From Mycolicibacterium doricum (GTDB lineage: Bacteria; Actinomycetota; Actinomycetes; Mycobacteriales; Mycobacteriaceae), in the NCBI RefSeq assembly GCF_010728155.1, contig NZ_AP022605.1, forward strand, positions 3,038,001 to 3,102,000: a DNA stretch of 64,000 nucleotides. The letters run 5' to 3'. The position numbers and the translations under genes were made by a program. The notes beneath the pieces were generated by a model. It did no database searches and was not told the origin of the DNA. It saw only the letters and a list, made by a program, of their open reading frames with translations. Every line of letters begins with the position of its first letter. The stretch's first letter is position 1. Positions 36,942 to 46,565 of the stretch are shown piece by piece.

Positions 36942-38921
36942 GTGATCACCAGAGTCCTGGTCGCCAACCGCGGGGAGATCGCCCGCCGCGTGTTCGCGAC
37001 CTGCCGCCGGCTCGGCATCGGCACCGTGGCCGTGTACACCGACCCAGACGCCCACTCCCCGCACGTCGCCGAGGCCGACGCGCGGGTGCGGCTGCAGGGC
37101 AACAACGGATACCTCGACAGCGGTCAGCTCGTCGCCGCCGCCCGCGCCGCCGGGGCGGACGCAATCCACCCCGGATACGGCTTCCTCTCCGAGAACGCCG
37201 AATTCGCCGCAGCCGTGCAGGAGGCCGGGCTGACGTGGATCGGCCCGCCGGTCGCCGCCGTCGCGGCGATGGGCAGCAAGATCGAGGCCAAGAAGATGAT
37301 GGCCGCCGCCGGGGTGCCGGTGCTCGACGAACTCGACCCGGCGGGTGTGACCGCCGACCAGTTGCCGGTCCTGGTGAAGGCCTCCGCCGGTGGCGGCGGT
37401 CGCGGCATGCGGGTGGTCCGGGACCTCGACGCGCTGACCGACGAGGTGGCCGCCGCGCAGCGCGAAGCGCAGTCGGCGTTCGGAGACCCCACGGTCTTCT
37501 GCGAGCGATACCTCGCTGCGGGCCACCACATCGAGGTCCAGGTGATGGCCGACGCACACGGCACCGTGTGGGCGGTCGGCGAGCGGGAGTGCTCGATCCA
37601 GCGCAGGCACCAGAAGATCATCGAGGAGGCGCCGTCACCGCTTGTCGAACGCACGCCCGGGATGCGCGTCAAGCTGTTCGACGCGGCCCGCCTCGCCGCC
37701 AAGGCGATCGGATACACCGGGGCCGGGACGGTCGAGTTCATGGCCGACTCGAACGGCGACTTCTTCTTCCTGGAGATGAACACCCGCCTGCAGGTCGAGC
37801 ACCCCGTCACCGAGGCCACCACCGGGCTCGACCTCGTCGAACTGCAGCTCCTGGTGGCCGACGGTCAGCGACTCGACGCCGAAGCGCCGTCAGCACGCGG
37901 ACATTCGATCGAGGTGCGGCTGTACGCGGAAGATCCGGCGCGCAACTGGCAGCCGCAGGCCGGCACCGTGCACCACTTCGACGTGCCCGGCGCCGCAGTG
38001 CAGTTCGGCCCGCAGACCCGGGCGGGGGTGCGGCTGGACTCCGGCGTCGTCGACGCAACGGTGGTGTCGGTCTTCTACGATCCGATGCTCGCCAAGGTGA
38101 TCTCGTACGCATCCACCCGCAGACAGGCCGCGGCGATCCTGGCGGACGCGCTGCTGCGGACACGACTGCACGGCGTCCGCACCAACCGCGACCTGCTGGT
38201 CAACGTGCTGCGGCATCCGGCGTTCCTCGACGGGGCAACCGACACCGCCTTCTTCGACACCCACGGCCTGGCCGGACTCGCCGCACCGGCCGGTGACCCC
38301 CGGGCGGCCGGATTGTCCGTGCTCGCCGCCGCACTGGCCGACGCCGCCCGAAACCGCCATGCGGCAACGGTGTTCGCGGCCGCGCCGAGCGGCTGGCGCA
38401 ACCTTGCCTCGGGGTATCAGACCAAGCGGTACCGCGACACCGCCGGCGACGAGCACGACGTACGGTACCGGTTCACCCGTGCCGGTGTGCGGTTCGCCGA
38501 CCGCGACGACGTGGAGCTGGTGTCGGCGACCCCGCACCGGGTGGTGCTGGCAACCGGCGGGGTGGAGTTCGGGTTCGACGTCGCCCGCCACGGGGATGCG
38601 GTGTTCGTCGACTCCCCGCTTGGTGCCGCCGAATTCGTCACACTGCCGCGCTTCCCCGACCCGGAGGCCGCCGTCGCGCGCGGTTCGCTGATCGCGCCGA
38701 TGCCCGGGGCGGTGGTGCGCGTCGGCGCCGCCGTCGGGGACACCGTCACCGCCGGCCAGCCGCTGGTGTGGCTGGAGGCCATGAAGATGGAGCACACGCT
38801 GACCGCACCCGATGACGGCGTGCTCGCCGAACTCAACGTCACCATCGGCCAGCAGGTCGAGGTCGGCCAGGTATTAGCGCGAGTACTCGCCCGCGTCCAG
38901 ACCGAAGGAGAAGACACATGA
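36942..38921 (+). CDS. accA2: Biotin carboxylase/BCCP subunit AccA2
   Basis: A 659-residue alpha subunit. Biotin carboxylase domain: [20 protein letters not shown], the ATP-grasp Gly loop [14 protein letters not shown], and [23 protein letters not shown]-like linker region follows (about 450-580). At the C-terminus the biotinyl domain has the biotinylated Lys in [11 protein letters not shown] chose GTG 36942 because a GGGAGGG ribosome-binding site lies 5 bases upstream and the start then matches relatives; an in-frame ATG is at 36921. The stop overlaps the fadE12 ATG. Confidence 0.93.
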   Translation: MITRVLVANRGEIARRVFATCRRLGIGTVAVYTDPDAHSPHVAEADARVRLQGNNGYLDSGQLVAAARAAGADAIHPGYGFLSENAEFAAAVQEAGLTWIGPPVAAVAAMGSKIEAKKMMAAAGVPVLDELDPAGVTADQLPVLVKASAGGGGRGMRVVRDLDALTDEVAAAQREAQSAFGDPTVFCERYLAAGHHIEVQVMADAHGTVWAVGERECSIQRRHQKIIEEAPSPLVERTPGMRVKLFDAARLAAKAIGYTGAGTVEFMADSNGDFFFLEMNTRLQVEHPVTEATTGLDLVELQLLVADGQRLDAEAPSARGHSIEVRLYAEDPARNWQPQAGTVHHFDVPGAAVQFGPQTRAGVRLDSGVVDATVVSVFYDPMLAKVISYASTRRQAAAILADALLRTRLHGVRTNRDLLVNVLRHPAFLDGATDTAFFDTHGLAGLAAPAGDPRAAGLSVLAAALADAARNRHAATVFAAAPSGWRNLASGYQTKRYRDTAGDEHDVRYRFTRAGVRFADRDDVELVSATPHRVVLATGGVEFGFDVARHGDAVFVDSPLGAAEFVTLPRFPDPEAAVARGSLIAPMPGAVVRVGAAVGDTVTAGQPLVWLEAMKMEHTLTAPDDGVLAELNVTIGQQVEVGQVLARVLARVQTEGEDT

Positions 38922-40078
38922 CAGGTTTCGTCGAAACCGAAGAACAAAAGGCCCTGCGCCAGGCGGTGGCCACGATGGCCGCCAACTACGGGCAGGAGTA
39001 CTACCTGGGCAAGGCCCGCGCCGGTGAGCACACCACCGAACTGTGGGCCGAGGCGGGCAAGCTCGGGTTCATCGGGGTGAACCTGCCCGAGGAGTACGGC
39101 GGCGGCGGCGCAGGCATGTACGAACTGTCCCTGGTGATGGAGGAGATGTCGGCGGCAGGTTCGGCGCTGCTGATGATGGTGGTGTCCCCCGCCATCAACG
39201 GCACGATCATCAGCAAGTTCGGCACCGACGACCAGAAGCGACGGTGGCTGCCCGGAATCGCCGACGGGTCGATCACGATGGCCTTCGCGATCACCGAACC
39301 CGACGCCGGGTCGAACAGCCACAGAATCACCACCACCGCGCGCCGCGACGGCGGCGACTGGATCCTCAACGGTCAGAAGGTGTACATCTCCGGCGTCGAC
39401 CAGGCGCAGGCGGTGCTGGTGGTCGGCCGCATGGAAGACCACAAGACCGGCAACCTGAAGCCGGCGCTGTTCGTCGTGCCCACCGACACCCCGGGTTTGA
39501 GCTGGACGAAGATCGACATGGAGCTCGTCAGCCCGGAGAACCAGTTCCAGTTCTTCCTCGACGACGTCCGGCTACCCGCCGATGCGCTCGTCGGCTCCGA
39601 GGACGCCGCGATCGCGCAGTTGTTCGCCGGCTTGAACCCGGAGCGGATCATGGGCGCCGCCAGCGCTGTGGGAATGGGCCGCTTCGCCCTGAGCCGTGCG
39701 GTGGACTACGTGAAGACCCGCCAGGTGTGGAAGACCCCGATCGGCGCGCACCAGGGGTTGGCGCACCCCCTGGCGCAGAACCACGTCGAGATCGAACTCG
39801 CCAAGCTGATGACGCAGAAGGCCGCGGCGCTCTACGACATCGGGGACGACGCCGGCGCCGCCGAGGCCGCGAACATGGCGAAGTACTCGGCCGGCGAGGC
39901 ATCGGTTCGTGCGGTGGACCAGGCCGTGCAGTCGATGGGCGGCAACGGGTTGACCAAGGAGTACGGCGTCGCGGCGGTGTTGACCGCGTCACGGCTGGCG
40001 CGTATTGCCCCGGTCAGCCGGGAGATGATCCTCAACTTCGTCGCGCAGACGTCGCTCGGCTTGCCTCGGTCGTACTGA
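38918..40078 (+). CDS. fadE12: Acyl-CoA dehydrogenase FadE12
   Basis: A 386-residue FAD-dependent acyl-CoA dehydrogenase that introduces the alpha-beta double bond. FAD/substrate motifs: MAFAITEPDAGSNSHRITTT, the segment WILNGQKVYISGVDQAQAVL, and near the C-terminus QSMGGNGLTKEYGVAAVLTA then RIAPVSREMILNFVAQTSLG. ATG overlaps the accA2 stop (ATGA). With fadE13 reduced to a remnant this is the only intact dehydrogenase of the operon. Confidence 0.93.
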   Translation: MTGFVETEEQKALRQAVATMAANYGQEYYLGKARAGEHTTELWAEAGKLGFIGVNLPEEYGGGGAGMYELSLVMEEMSAAGSALLMMVVSPAINGTIISKFGTDDQKRRWLPGIADGSITMAFAITEPDAGSNSHRITTTARRDGGDWILNGQKVYISGVDQAQAVLVVGRMEDHKTGNLKPALFVVPTDTPGLSWTKIDMELVSPENQFQFFLDDVRLPADALVGSEDAAIAQLFAGLNPERIMGAASAVGMGRFALSRAVDYVKTRQVWKTPIGAHQGLAHPLAQNHVEIELAKLMTQKAAALYDIGDDAGAAEAANMAKYSAGEASVRAVDQAVQSMGGNGLTKEYGVAAVLTASRLARIAPVSREMILNFVAQTSLGLPRSY

Positions 40079-40091
40079 TGGAGTCCTGCTG

Positions 40092-40859
40092 ATGTCCGAG
40101 CTGGTGCGCTACACCGTCGACGGCAACGTCGCCCGGCTGACGCTCGACTCTCCGCACAACCGCAACGCGCTGTCGACGGCGCTGGTCGAACAGCTCCACG
40201 GCGGTCTTCGCAAGGCTCGCGAAGACGCCGGGGTGCGGACCGTCGTCCTCGGTCACACCGGGGGCACGTTCTGCGCGGGCGCCGATCTGCGCGAGGCCGC
40301 CGGACGCGAACCGGGTGAGGTCGCAGTGGACCGGGCGCGGGAACTGACCGGCACGCTGCGGGCGGTCCTCGAGTCGCCGGTGCCGGTGATCGCGGCGATC
40401 GACGGGCATGTGCGCGCGGGCGGGCTCGGCCTCGTCGGTGCCTGCGACATCGTGGTGGCCGGCACGGGCAGCACCTTCGCGCTGACCGAGGCCCGCATCG
40501 GCGTCGCGCCGTCGATCATCTCGATGACGTTGCTACCGAAGATGACACCGCGGGCCGCCGGCCGGTACTTCCTCACCGGCGAGAAGTTCGGCGCGCAGGA
40601 GGCCGAGCGCATCGGGTTGGTCACCGTGGCGACCGACGACGTCGAGCCCACGGTCGCGGAGTTGGCCGCACAGATCGGCCGGGGATCGCCGCAGGGCCTG
40701 GCGGCGTCCAAGGCGTTGACGACGGCGGCGTTGCTGCGCGCGTTCGACCGCGACGCCGCGGCGCTGACCGAACAGTCCGCCGCGCTGTTCGTCTCCGAGG
40801 AAGCACGCGAGGGCATGCTGGCGTTCCTGGAGAAGCGGCCCCCAAGGTGGGCTGGCTGA
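40092..40859 (+). CDS. echA7: Enoyl-CoA hydratase/isomerase family protein (EchA7-like)
   Basis: A 255-residue crotonase-fold enzyme expected to hydrate the enoyl-CoA formed by FadE12. Oxyanion-hole segments: NRNALSTALVEQLHGGLRKA with HTGGTFCAGADLREAAG, and IDGHVRAGGLGLVGACDIVV. The acid/base Glu region is ALTEARIGVAPSIISMTLLP. Last gene of the operon, 13 bp after fadE12. Confidence 0.92.
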   Translation: MSELVRYTVDGNVARLTLDSPHNRNALSTALVEQLHGGLRKAREDAGVRTVVLGHTGGTFCAGADLREAAGREPGEVAVDRARELTGTLRAVLESPVPVIAAIDGHVRAGGLGLVGACDIVVAGTGSTFALTEARIGVAPSIISMTLLPKMTPRAAGRYFLTGEKFGAQEAERIGLVTVATDDVEPTVAELAAQIGRGSPQGLAASKALTTAALLRAFDRDAAALTEQSAALFVSEEAREGMLAFLEKRPPRWAG

Positions 40860-41035
40860 TGTGGTCCACGTCGCCCTGAGGTGCTCCACATCGCCGGGAT
40901 CCCAACTGCCGACGCATGTTCGGACTTTGGCGCGGATGCGGTGACGGCGACGGAAACCGCGACCGACTAGAGGGTTCGCCGGCGCGGGCAAGGGCACAGT
41001 TCAGCCAACCCCCTTGCATGTGCCGGCGTTCGTCG

Positions 41036-41041
41036 TAGGCT
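41036..41041 (+). promoter_or_regulatory. Leaderless-type -10 element for the DUF1707 gene
   Basis: TAGGCT lies 8 bases before the ATG at 41050, which supports that start over the upstream in-frame ATG at 41014. Confidence 0.4.
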
Positions 41042-41049
41042 CGTGGTTG

Positions 41050-41646
41050 ATGAGCACACCTGCAACGCCGCGGAACGGCTCCAAGTGCGCTGCCGACACC
41101 GACCGAATCGAGGTCGCGCAGTTGCTCACTGACGCCGCGGCGCAGGGGCGCCTACAGATGACCGAGTACGAGAGCCGTCTGAAGAAGGCGTACGCCGCCC
41201 AGACCTATGACGAACTCGCCTCGCTGAGCGCCGACCTGCCGGGCGCGATGACCGCTCCACGCCGCATCGGACCGTACCGGCCTGCGCCGTCGACGGTGTT
41301 GCTGGGGATCATGACCGGATTCGAACGCCGCGGCCGGTGGAACGTGCCGCGGCGGGTCACCACCGTCGCACTGTTCGGCGGTGGTGTCTTGGACCTGCGC
41401 TACGCGGACTTCACCGCCCCTGAGGTCGAGATCCGGGCGTACTCCGTGTTCGGCAGCCAGACGATCCTGCTGCCGCCGGAGGTGAACGTCGACCTGCACG
41501 GAGGCGCCTTGATGGGATCGTTCGACCACAGCGTCGTGGGTGACGGCATACCCGGCGCGCCCTGCGTGCGGATCGCAGGCTTCGCGCTATGGGGAAACGT
41601 GCGGGTCAAGCGCCGGCGGCGCAAGCGCGCCGCCGCCACCGACTAG
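41050..41646 (+). CDS. DUF1707 protein with YvqF-like C-terminal domain
   Basis: A 198-residue protein matching Rv0966c. The N-terminal DUF1707 domain is recognisable from DTDRIEVAQLLTDAAAQGRL and EYESRLKKAYAAQTYDELAS. The C-terminal half (TVALFGGGVLDLRYADF, then ALMGSFDHSVVG) is a beta-rich domain like the cell-wall-antibiotic response proteins. A basic tail ends the protein. No membrane helix is obvious. Its stop TAG overlaps the stop of the convergent PE-PPE gene within CTAG. Confidence 0.82.
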   Translation: MSTPATPRNGSKCAADTDRIEVAQLLTDAAAQGRLQMTEYESRLKKAYAAQTYDELASLSADLPGAMTAPRRIGPYRPAPSTVLLGIMTGFERRGRWNVPRRVTTVALFGGGVLDLRYADFTAPEVEIRAYSVFGSQTILLPPEVNVDLHGGALMGSFDHSVVGDGIPGAPCVRIAGFALWGNVRVKRRRRKRAAATD

Positions 41647-43010
41647 TCGGTTGACTTGTTCGTGGGCGGGTCACCATCTTTATTTTCAGCACGTTGGGAC
41701 CCGCGGTCGGTCGCCTTCTTTGCCACATCGTCGATCCGCTGCCGCGGTCCGGCCTCGGCGGAGGAGTCGGATGTGGCGCCGGTGACGTTGCGCCCCACTT
41801 TGCGCAGGAACTTCGGGGAGTTGGCGGTCTTGTCGTCCGCTGACGGAGAGACCAAGCCGGTAGGCAAGCTGGCCACTCTGTTCTGGGGCACACCCGATTC
41901 CACTCTGGTGCCGTCGACCTCGGCCTCGCCCGCCGGAGGACGTGCGTTGTTGTCCGGGTCGGCGAGGTTGCGCAGGAACGTCTCGGTCTCGTCCGGTGTG
42001 GGTAGCAGCGCAGCCGGCTGGTAGACGTCCGGATTTGCCAAGGGGTCGTTGCCCGGGTAGCCGTAGTTGACGACGTCGGTCAGCGGATCCTCGATCGCGT
42101 CGGCGACCTTGTTGCCGGCCTCCCCGCCATAGGTACGCAGTGGTTGTAGCAGCGGCAGGCCGTCGCTGCGATAGCTGATGTAGGTGGTGTCACCCACTTG
42201 CTCGATGACGACGGTCTCGCCGTCGATCACGGCGGTGATCTCCTCGCCGTCAGTCAGTTCTTTGGGGCACTCGCCCGCGCAATCCGCGCCGCTGAGGTCG
42301 AGGTTGCCGTTCGCGTCGACCGGCAGGTCCACCGCCTCCTGGTCGAGCCGGTTGCCGAAGTAGGCGGCCAGCGAGTTCGCCATCGCGAACGGGTTGAGCA
42401 CGTATGCCGGGGTGTTGCCGTTGATGTCGTACTCGTAGCCGACGTCGATGACCTTCGCGCCGGGCGACGTCGGTGTGGGCAGCGGGTTCACCCCGATCAA
42501 CGCGAACACCGGGTAGCGGGTGCCGAAGCCGCCGTTGGGGCGGGCGACGTTGTTGTCGAGCACGTAGACGGCGTTGGCGGCGACGGGGTCGCCGGTGGCC
42601 TCCAGGTAGCTGAGCAGCAGGCTGACGTTGGCCGCACCCCATCCCGAGGACATGACGACGTTGTCCTCGTCGTCCTCGTCGGTGGGGTTCTTCAGCGCGT
42701 CGTACACACCGAACGGTCCGGTGAAGAAGTTGACCTGCACCACCTCACGGCTGCCGGTGGCGAATTTGCCGCCGTAGAACTCTGCGATCCCGGCCCCGGT
42801 CGGGTTGGTCGAGCTGCCCTCGATGATCAGCGCCGCCACGTCGTACATCGTCGAGGCGACGCCCTCCGGGTGCACCACCGCGACACCACCGGCGGTGGCC
42901 ACACTGGCAACGATCACGCTGCTCAGCGCGGCAGGCAACACCGCCCGGTGCAGCCGCCCCGAGGGTGCGGCGTCGACCCGACGACGCGGTTCAGCGCGGT
43001 GCTTCGCCAT
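41643..43010 (-). CDS. PE-PPE-domain secreted protein lacking the usual nucleophile
   Basis: A 455-residue exported protein. A basic N-terminus and hydrophobic segment (HRAVLPAALSSVIVASVATA) are followed by a PE-PPE (alpha/beta-hydrolase-like) domain: STMYDVAALIIEGSSTNPTG, VVQVNFFTGPFGVYDA, DNNVARPNGGFGTRYPVFAL, VIDVGYEYDINGNTPAYVLN. Where relatives have GYSQ(S/G)A this protein has SSGWGAANV, so the catalytic serine appears to be replaced by Gly. The last 110 residues are polar and disordered. Start ATG 43010. It is a diverged paralogue of the PE-PPE gene at 13-14.6 kb. Confidence 0.78.
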   Translation of the reverse strand: MAKHRAEPRRRVDAAPSGRLHRAVLPAALSSVIVASVATAGGVAVVHPEGVASTMYDVAALIIEGSSTNPTGAGIAEFYGGKFATGSREVVQVNFFTGPFGVYDALKNPTDEDDEDNVVMSSGWGAANVSLLLSYLEATGDPVAANAVYVLDNNVARPNGGFGTRYPVFALIGVNPLPTPTSPGAKVIDVGYEYDINGNTPAYVLNPFAMANSLAAYFGNRLDQEAVDLPVDANGNLDLSGADCAGECPKELTDGEEITAVIDGETVVIEQVGDTTYISYRSDGLPLLQPLRTYGGEAGNKVADAIEDPLTDVVNYGYPGNDPLANPDVYQPAALLPTPDETETFLRNLADPDNNARPPAGEAEVDGTRVESGVPQNRVASLPTGLVSPSADDKTANSPKFLRKVGRNVTGATSDSSAEAGPRQRIDDVAKKATDRGSQRAENKDGDPPTNKSTD

Positions 43011-43125
43011 TGATTCCCCTCGGCAGAATTTGCGTGCGATCCGTCCGCGGAGAGCCTCCACTGTCTTCACCCGGACGGTATGAATTCAGCAAACGATAAC
43101 GCACAAGCGCGGGTTTGCGTAGCAA

Positions 43126-45123
43126 TTATCGCCGGCGGCGTGAGGTCAGGTAGTCACCGACCACCGCGGCGCCGAGCCCGTCCGCGTCCGGGACCACCAC
43201 CCGGCCCTGCACCCGCCGGGCCACCTGGTCGATGAAGCGGGCCAGCCCCGGGTCGCTGCCCAGCCGGAAGATCGTGACCTGCGCGCCGAGGCGGGCCACC
43301 TCGTCGAAGCCCCGCACGGTGTGGGCGATGGTCCGCGGATGCGGCGGGTAGTCGAAGAACACCTGGGCGCCGTCGCGTCCGCCGAAGTCCTCCAGGTGGG
43401 CGGTCGGCTCACCGTCGGTCACCACCAGTACCACCGGCTGGGCGTTCGGGTGCCGGCGCAGATGCCGGGTGGCCAGCGCCAGCGCATGGTGCAGGTTGGT
43501 GCCCTGTTCGTAGACGCCCTCCAGACCGGTCAGTTCGGCCGCACTCACCGTCCTGGCGTACCGGCCGAACGCGACGATCTGCAGTGCGTCGGAGCGGAAT
43601 CGGGTGCTCACCAGATGGTTGAGCGCCAGCGCGGTCCGCTTCATGGGCAGCCACCGGTTCTCCATCACCATCGAGAACGAGGTGTCGACGAGCAGCGCTA
43701 CCGCGGCCTGCGTCCTGGTCTCGGTCTCGGAGATCTCGACGTCGTCGACGGTGATGCTCACCGGGATCTCGCGTTCGCCCGTACCGGACTGTCGTAGCAC
43801 GGCGTTGGTCAGGGTGCGGGTGACGTTCCACGGTTCGGTGTCCCCGAACTGCCACGGCCGGGTGGCTCCGGTCAACTCCCCCGCCGCGCCGGCGCGACGG
43901 GTGTCGCGCTCACCGTGGCGGCCCGAAAGTCGTTGCGCCACTTCGCTGAGCGCGGCCCGCCCCAACTGACGCATGGCCTTCGGGGACAGCCGCCATTTTC
44001 CGTCGGACCCGCGGTCGAGGAAGCCCTGGTTCATCAGGGCGCGTTCGAGTTCGGCCAGGGTCCGCGCGTCGACGGCGGCCTGGTCGCCCAGCTGACGGGC
44101 CAGCGCGTCGAGGTCGACGTCGTCCATCGTGGCGCCCGGGTAGCTCTGCGACAGCTGTTCGGCGAGCTGTTCGAGCTCACCGATGTCGGCCAGCGCCTGC
44201 GCGCCTTGCCCCATCCCCAGCGGGTTGTCGCCGGAGAACTCCGAGGAACCCGACCAGTCCTCGCCCGGGCGGGCCGCCTGCAGATGGGAGTCGAGCCTGT
44301 TGAGCGCGTTCATCAGCGACGGCGACCCGAATGCCTGCTGCGCCAGCGCGTCGAGTTCAGCCCGCTGATCCGGCGAGAGGCTGTTGCGGAAGCGCTGCGC
44401 GGCCGCCGCGCGTTTGGCCAGCGAGTCGAGCAGTTCGTCGACGTTGCGGGGGTTCTCCGGGAAGAACTCGCCGTGCTTGGCCATGAAGTCTTGAAAGTCT
44501 TCCGGGGAGTCCTGTCCTTTCGAGTGTTTCTCGAGCAACTCGTTGAGGTCGTCGAGCATGTCGTTGACGCGCTGGCGGTCCTCGTCGGTGGCGTTCTCCA
44601 GCGCCTCTTTCATCCCGGCGAACCGCTGGTCGAGCATCTCGCGGCCGAGCAGATCCTTGATCTGGTCGTACTTCTCGCGGCCCTCGGGGCTGCGCCACTG
44701 GTAGTCCGACAGTTCCTGGACGGCCTTGGCCGGTGACGGGGACAGCGCCTCGATCTGCAGCTCGCAGAATCGCGCGTCGTCGTCGATGGCGCGGGCGAGT
44801 TCCTTGCGTTCGGCGAGTACGGCCTCGTCGAGCAGCTTCTTGACCTCCTGCAGCGTGCCGTCGAGGCTGTTGCGTTGCAGCAGTTCTCGACGGCGCCGGT
44901 TGGCCTCGGCGGCCAGCCGGTCGGCTCCGCGCATGTTCTTGGTGCCACGCCGCAGCAGTTCGGACAGGGCGCGCCGCGGCGAGCTGCCCTCCATCACTTC
45001 CTCGCCGATCTGCTCGAGCGCCTCCCGCAGATCGACCGGCGGGGCAAGTGGATCCGGCCCGCCGGTGTAGCGGGAGTACCGCGACGACCGGCCGTGCCCG
45101 CGCGCCGAGGCCCGTTCAGCCAT
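43126..45123 (-). CDS. VWA-domain protein (Rv0959 type), partner of the MoxR-like ATPase
   Basis: A 665-residue cytoplasmic protein. The N-terminal 400 residues are helical and charged (coiled-coil-like, with ENATDEDRQRVNDMLDDLNE). The C-terminal part is a von Willebrand A domain with a MIDAS motif: VALLVDTSFSMVMENRWLPM, then GTNLHHALALA and VVLVVTDGEPTAHL. Such proteins work with a MoxR/BchI-type ATPase encoded directly upstream, with which it overlaps by 8 bp. They act like metal-chelatase or protein-remodelling complexes; the client is unknown. Start ATG 45123. Confidence 0.88.
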   Translation of the reverse strand: MAERASARGHGRSSRYSRYTGGPDPLAPPVDLREALEQIGEEVMEGSSPRRALSELLRRGTKNMRGADRLAAEANRRRRELLQRNSLDGTLQEVKKLLDEAVLAERKELARAIDDDARFCELQIEALSPSPAKAVQELSDYQWRSPEGREKYDQIKDLLGREMLDQRFAGMKEALENATDEDRQRVNDMLDDLNELLEKHSKGQDSPEDFQDFMAKHGEFFPENPRNVDELLDSLAKRAAAAQRFRNSLSPDQRAELDALAQQAFGSPSLMNALNRLDSHLQAARPGEDWSGSSEFSGDNPLGMGQGAQALADIGELEQLAEQLSQSYPGATMDDVDLDALARQLGDQAAVDARTLAELERALMNQGFLDRGSDGKWRLSPKAMRQLGRAALSEVAQRLSGRHGERDTRRAGAAGELTGATRPWQFGDTEPWNVTRTLTNAVLRQSGTGEREIPVSITVDDVEISETETRTQAAVALLVDTSFSMVMENRWLPMKRTALALNHLVSTRFRSDALQIVAFGRYARTVSAAELTGLEGVYEQGTNLHHALALATRHLRRHPNAQPVVLVVTDGEPTAHLEDFGGRDGAQVFFDYPPHPRTIAHTVRGFDEVARLGAQVTIFRLGSDPGLARFIDQVARRVQGRVVVPDADGLGAAVVGDYLTSRRRR

Positions 45124-46501
45124 AGACCGTTTCGCCTTCTCCGGAGACCTTGTCGATCCGTTTGGCCAGGTACAGCGCCTCCAGCGCCAGCTCGACGGCG
45201 GCGGCCCGTTCACCGTCGGTCTGCGCGCCGAGGCGGGTCGCGATCGCGTCGATCACCGGCACGTCCGGCAGCGCGGCGAGCACGTCCTTGGCCGACACCC
45301 GCTCACCCGTCGTCACCGGGGACCCGTCCTCGAGGGCGGCGACCAACGGCCCGACGTCGAGACCACCGAGCACCCGCTGCGCGGTGTCGGCGGTGGCGCG
45401 GCGCAGCAGATGCTCCAGCACCGCCTGCTCCCGGCCCTCCTCACCCGATTCGAACTCCAACTTGCCGCGCAGCACGTCGACGACCGTGCCGAGGTCCACC
45501 ACGCGGGCGACCGGCTCCTGCTCCCCGAGGATCGTCGAGCGGTGCCGGGCGGCCGCGGCGACGGTCTCCGCCGCAGCGATCGCGAACCGCGCGGAGACGC
45601 CCGAACGCTGGTCGACCGAACCCGATTCGCGAAGGTTGCGGGCGAAGCGGGCGAGGATCTGCAGCAGATACTCGGGGACGGCCGCCGCGAGCTGCGCCTC
45701 CTGGGTGATCACGCCGACCTCCGCGTCGAGCTGCAGCGGATAGTGGGTGCGGATCTCGGCACCGAACCGGTCCTTGAGCGGGGTGATGATACGGCCGCGG
45801 TTGGTGTAGTCCTCCGGGTTCGCGCTGGCGACGACGAGGACGTCGAGCGGCAGCCGCAGCGTGTAGCCGCGGACCTGGATATCGCGCTCCTCCATCACGT
45901 TGAGCATCGACACCTGGATGCGCTCGGCGAGGTCGGGGAGTTCGTTGACCGCGACGATGCCGCGATGGGCGCGCGGAATGAGGCCGTAGGCGATGGTCTC
46001 CGGGTCACCGAGGCTGCGGCCCTCGGCCACCTTGATCGGGTCGATGTCGCCGACCAGGTCGGCCACGCTCGTGTCGGGGGTGGCGAGTTTCTCGGTGTAG
46101 CGCTCGCTGCGGTGCCGCCACGCCACCTTGAGGTCGTCGCCGGAATCGGCGACGCGCCGAATCGACTCCGGGGTGATCGGGCTGTACGGGTGCTCGCCCA
46201 GTTCCGAACCCTCGATGACGGGCGTCCACTCGTCGAGCAGTCCGGTGAGCGCACGCAGCAACCGGGTCTTGCCCTGGCCGCGCTCACCGAGCAGGACGAT
46301 GTCGTGTCCGGCGATCAGCGCCCGCTCGAGTTGGGGGATCACCGTGTCCTCGAAACCCAGGATCCCGGGCCACAGATCGCGGCCTTCGGCCAATCCGGCC
46401 AGCAGGTTCTCCTGGATCTCCTGTTTGACGCCCCGCTCGCGATGACCGGAGGCGCGTAGTTCGCCGACGGTCCGGGGAAGATCGTGGGGTTGGGTCACCA
46501 C
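45116..46501 (-). CDS. Magnesium-chelatase-like AAA+ ATPase (Rv0958 type)
   Basis: A 461-residue AAA+ protein. Walker A is LLGERGQGKTRLLRALTGLL and Walker B is GIVAVNELPDLAER, with a sensor-1 region LVVASANPEDYTNRGRIITP. This is the BchI/MoxR-type layout. It pairs with the downstream VWA protein. Two consecutive GTG codons (46501 and 46498) can serve as start. Confidence 0.9.
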   Translation of the reverse strand: MVTQPHDLPRTVGELRASGHRERGVKQEIQENLLAGLAEGRDLWPGILGFEDTVIPQLERALIAGHDIVLLGERGQGKTRLLRALTGLLDEWTPVIEGSELGEHPYSPITPESIRRVADSGDDLKVAWRHRSERYTEKLATPDTSVADLVGDIDPIKVAEGRSLGDPETIAYGLIPRAHRGIVAVNELPDLAERIQVSMLNVMEERDIQVRGYTLRLPLDVLVVASANPEDYTNRGRIITPLKDRFGAEIRTHYPLQLDAEVGVITQEAQLAAAVPEYLLQILARFARNLRESGSVDQRSGVSARFAIAAAETVAAAARHRSTILGEQEPVARVVDLGTVVDVLRGKLEFESGEEGREQAVLEHLLRRATADTAQRVLGGLDVGPLVAALEDGSPVTTGERVSAKDVLAALPDVPVIDAIATRLGAQTDGERAAAVELALEALYLAKRIDKVSGEGETVYG

Positions 46502-46565
46502 TCCACGCTACGACTGTGCGCCGAATGCGGCACTGCTTCCCCCCGTGAGCGAACAATGACGGCCC

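Noticed and set aside
40860..40900. Imperfect tandem repeat (GGTCCACGTCGCC / GCTCCACATCGCC)
   Set aside because: Only two diverged units; not distinguishable from chance in G+C-rich sequence.
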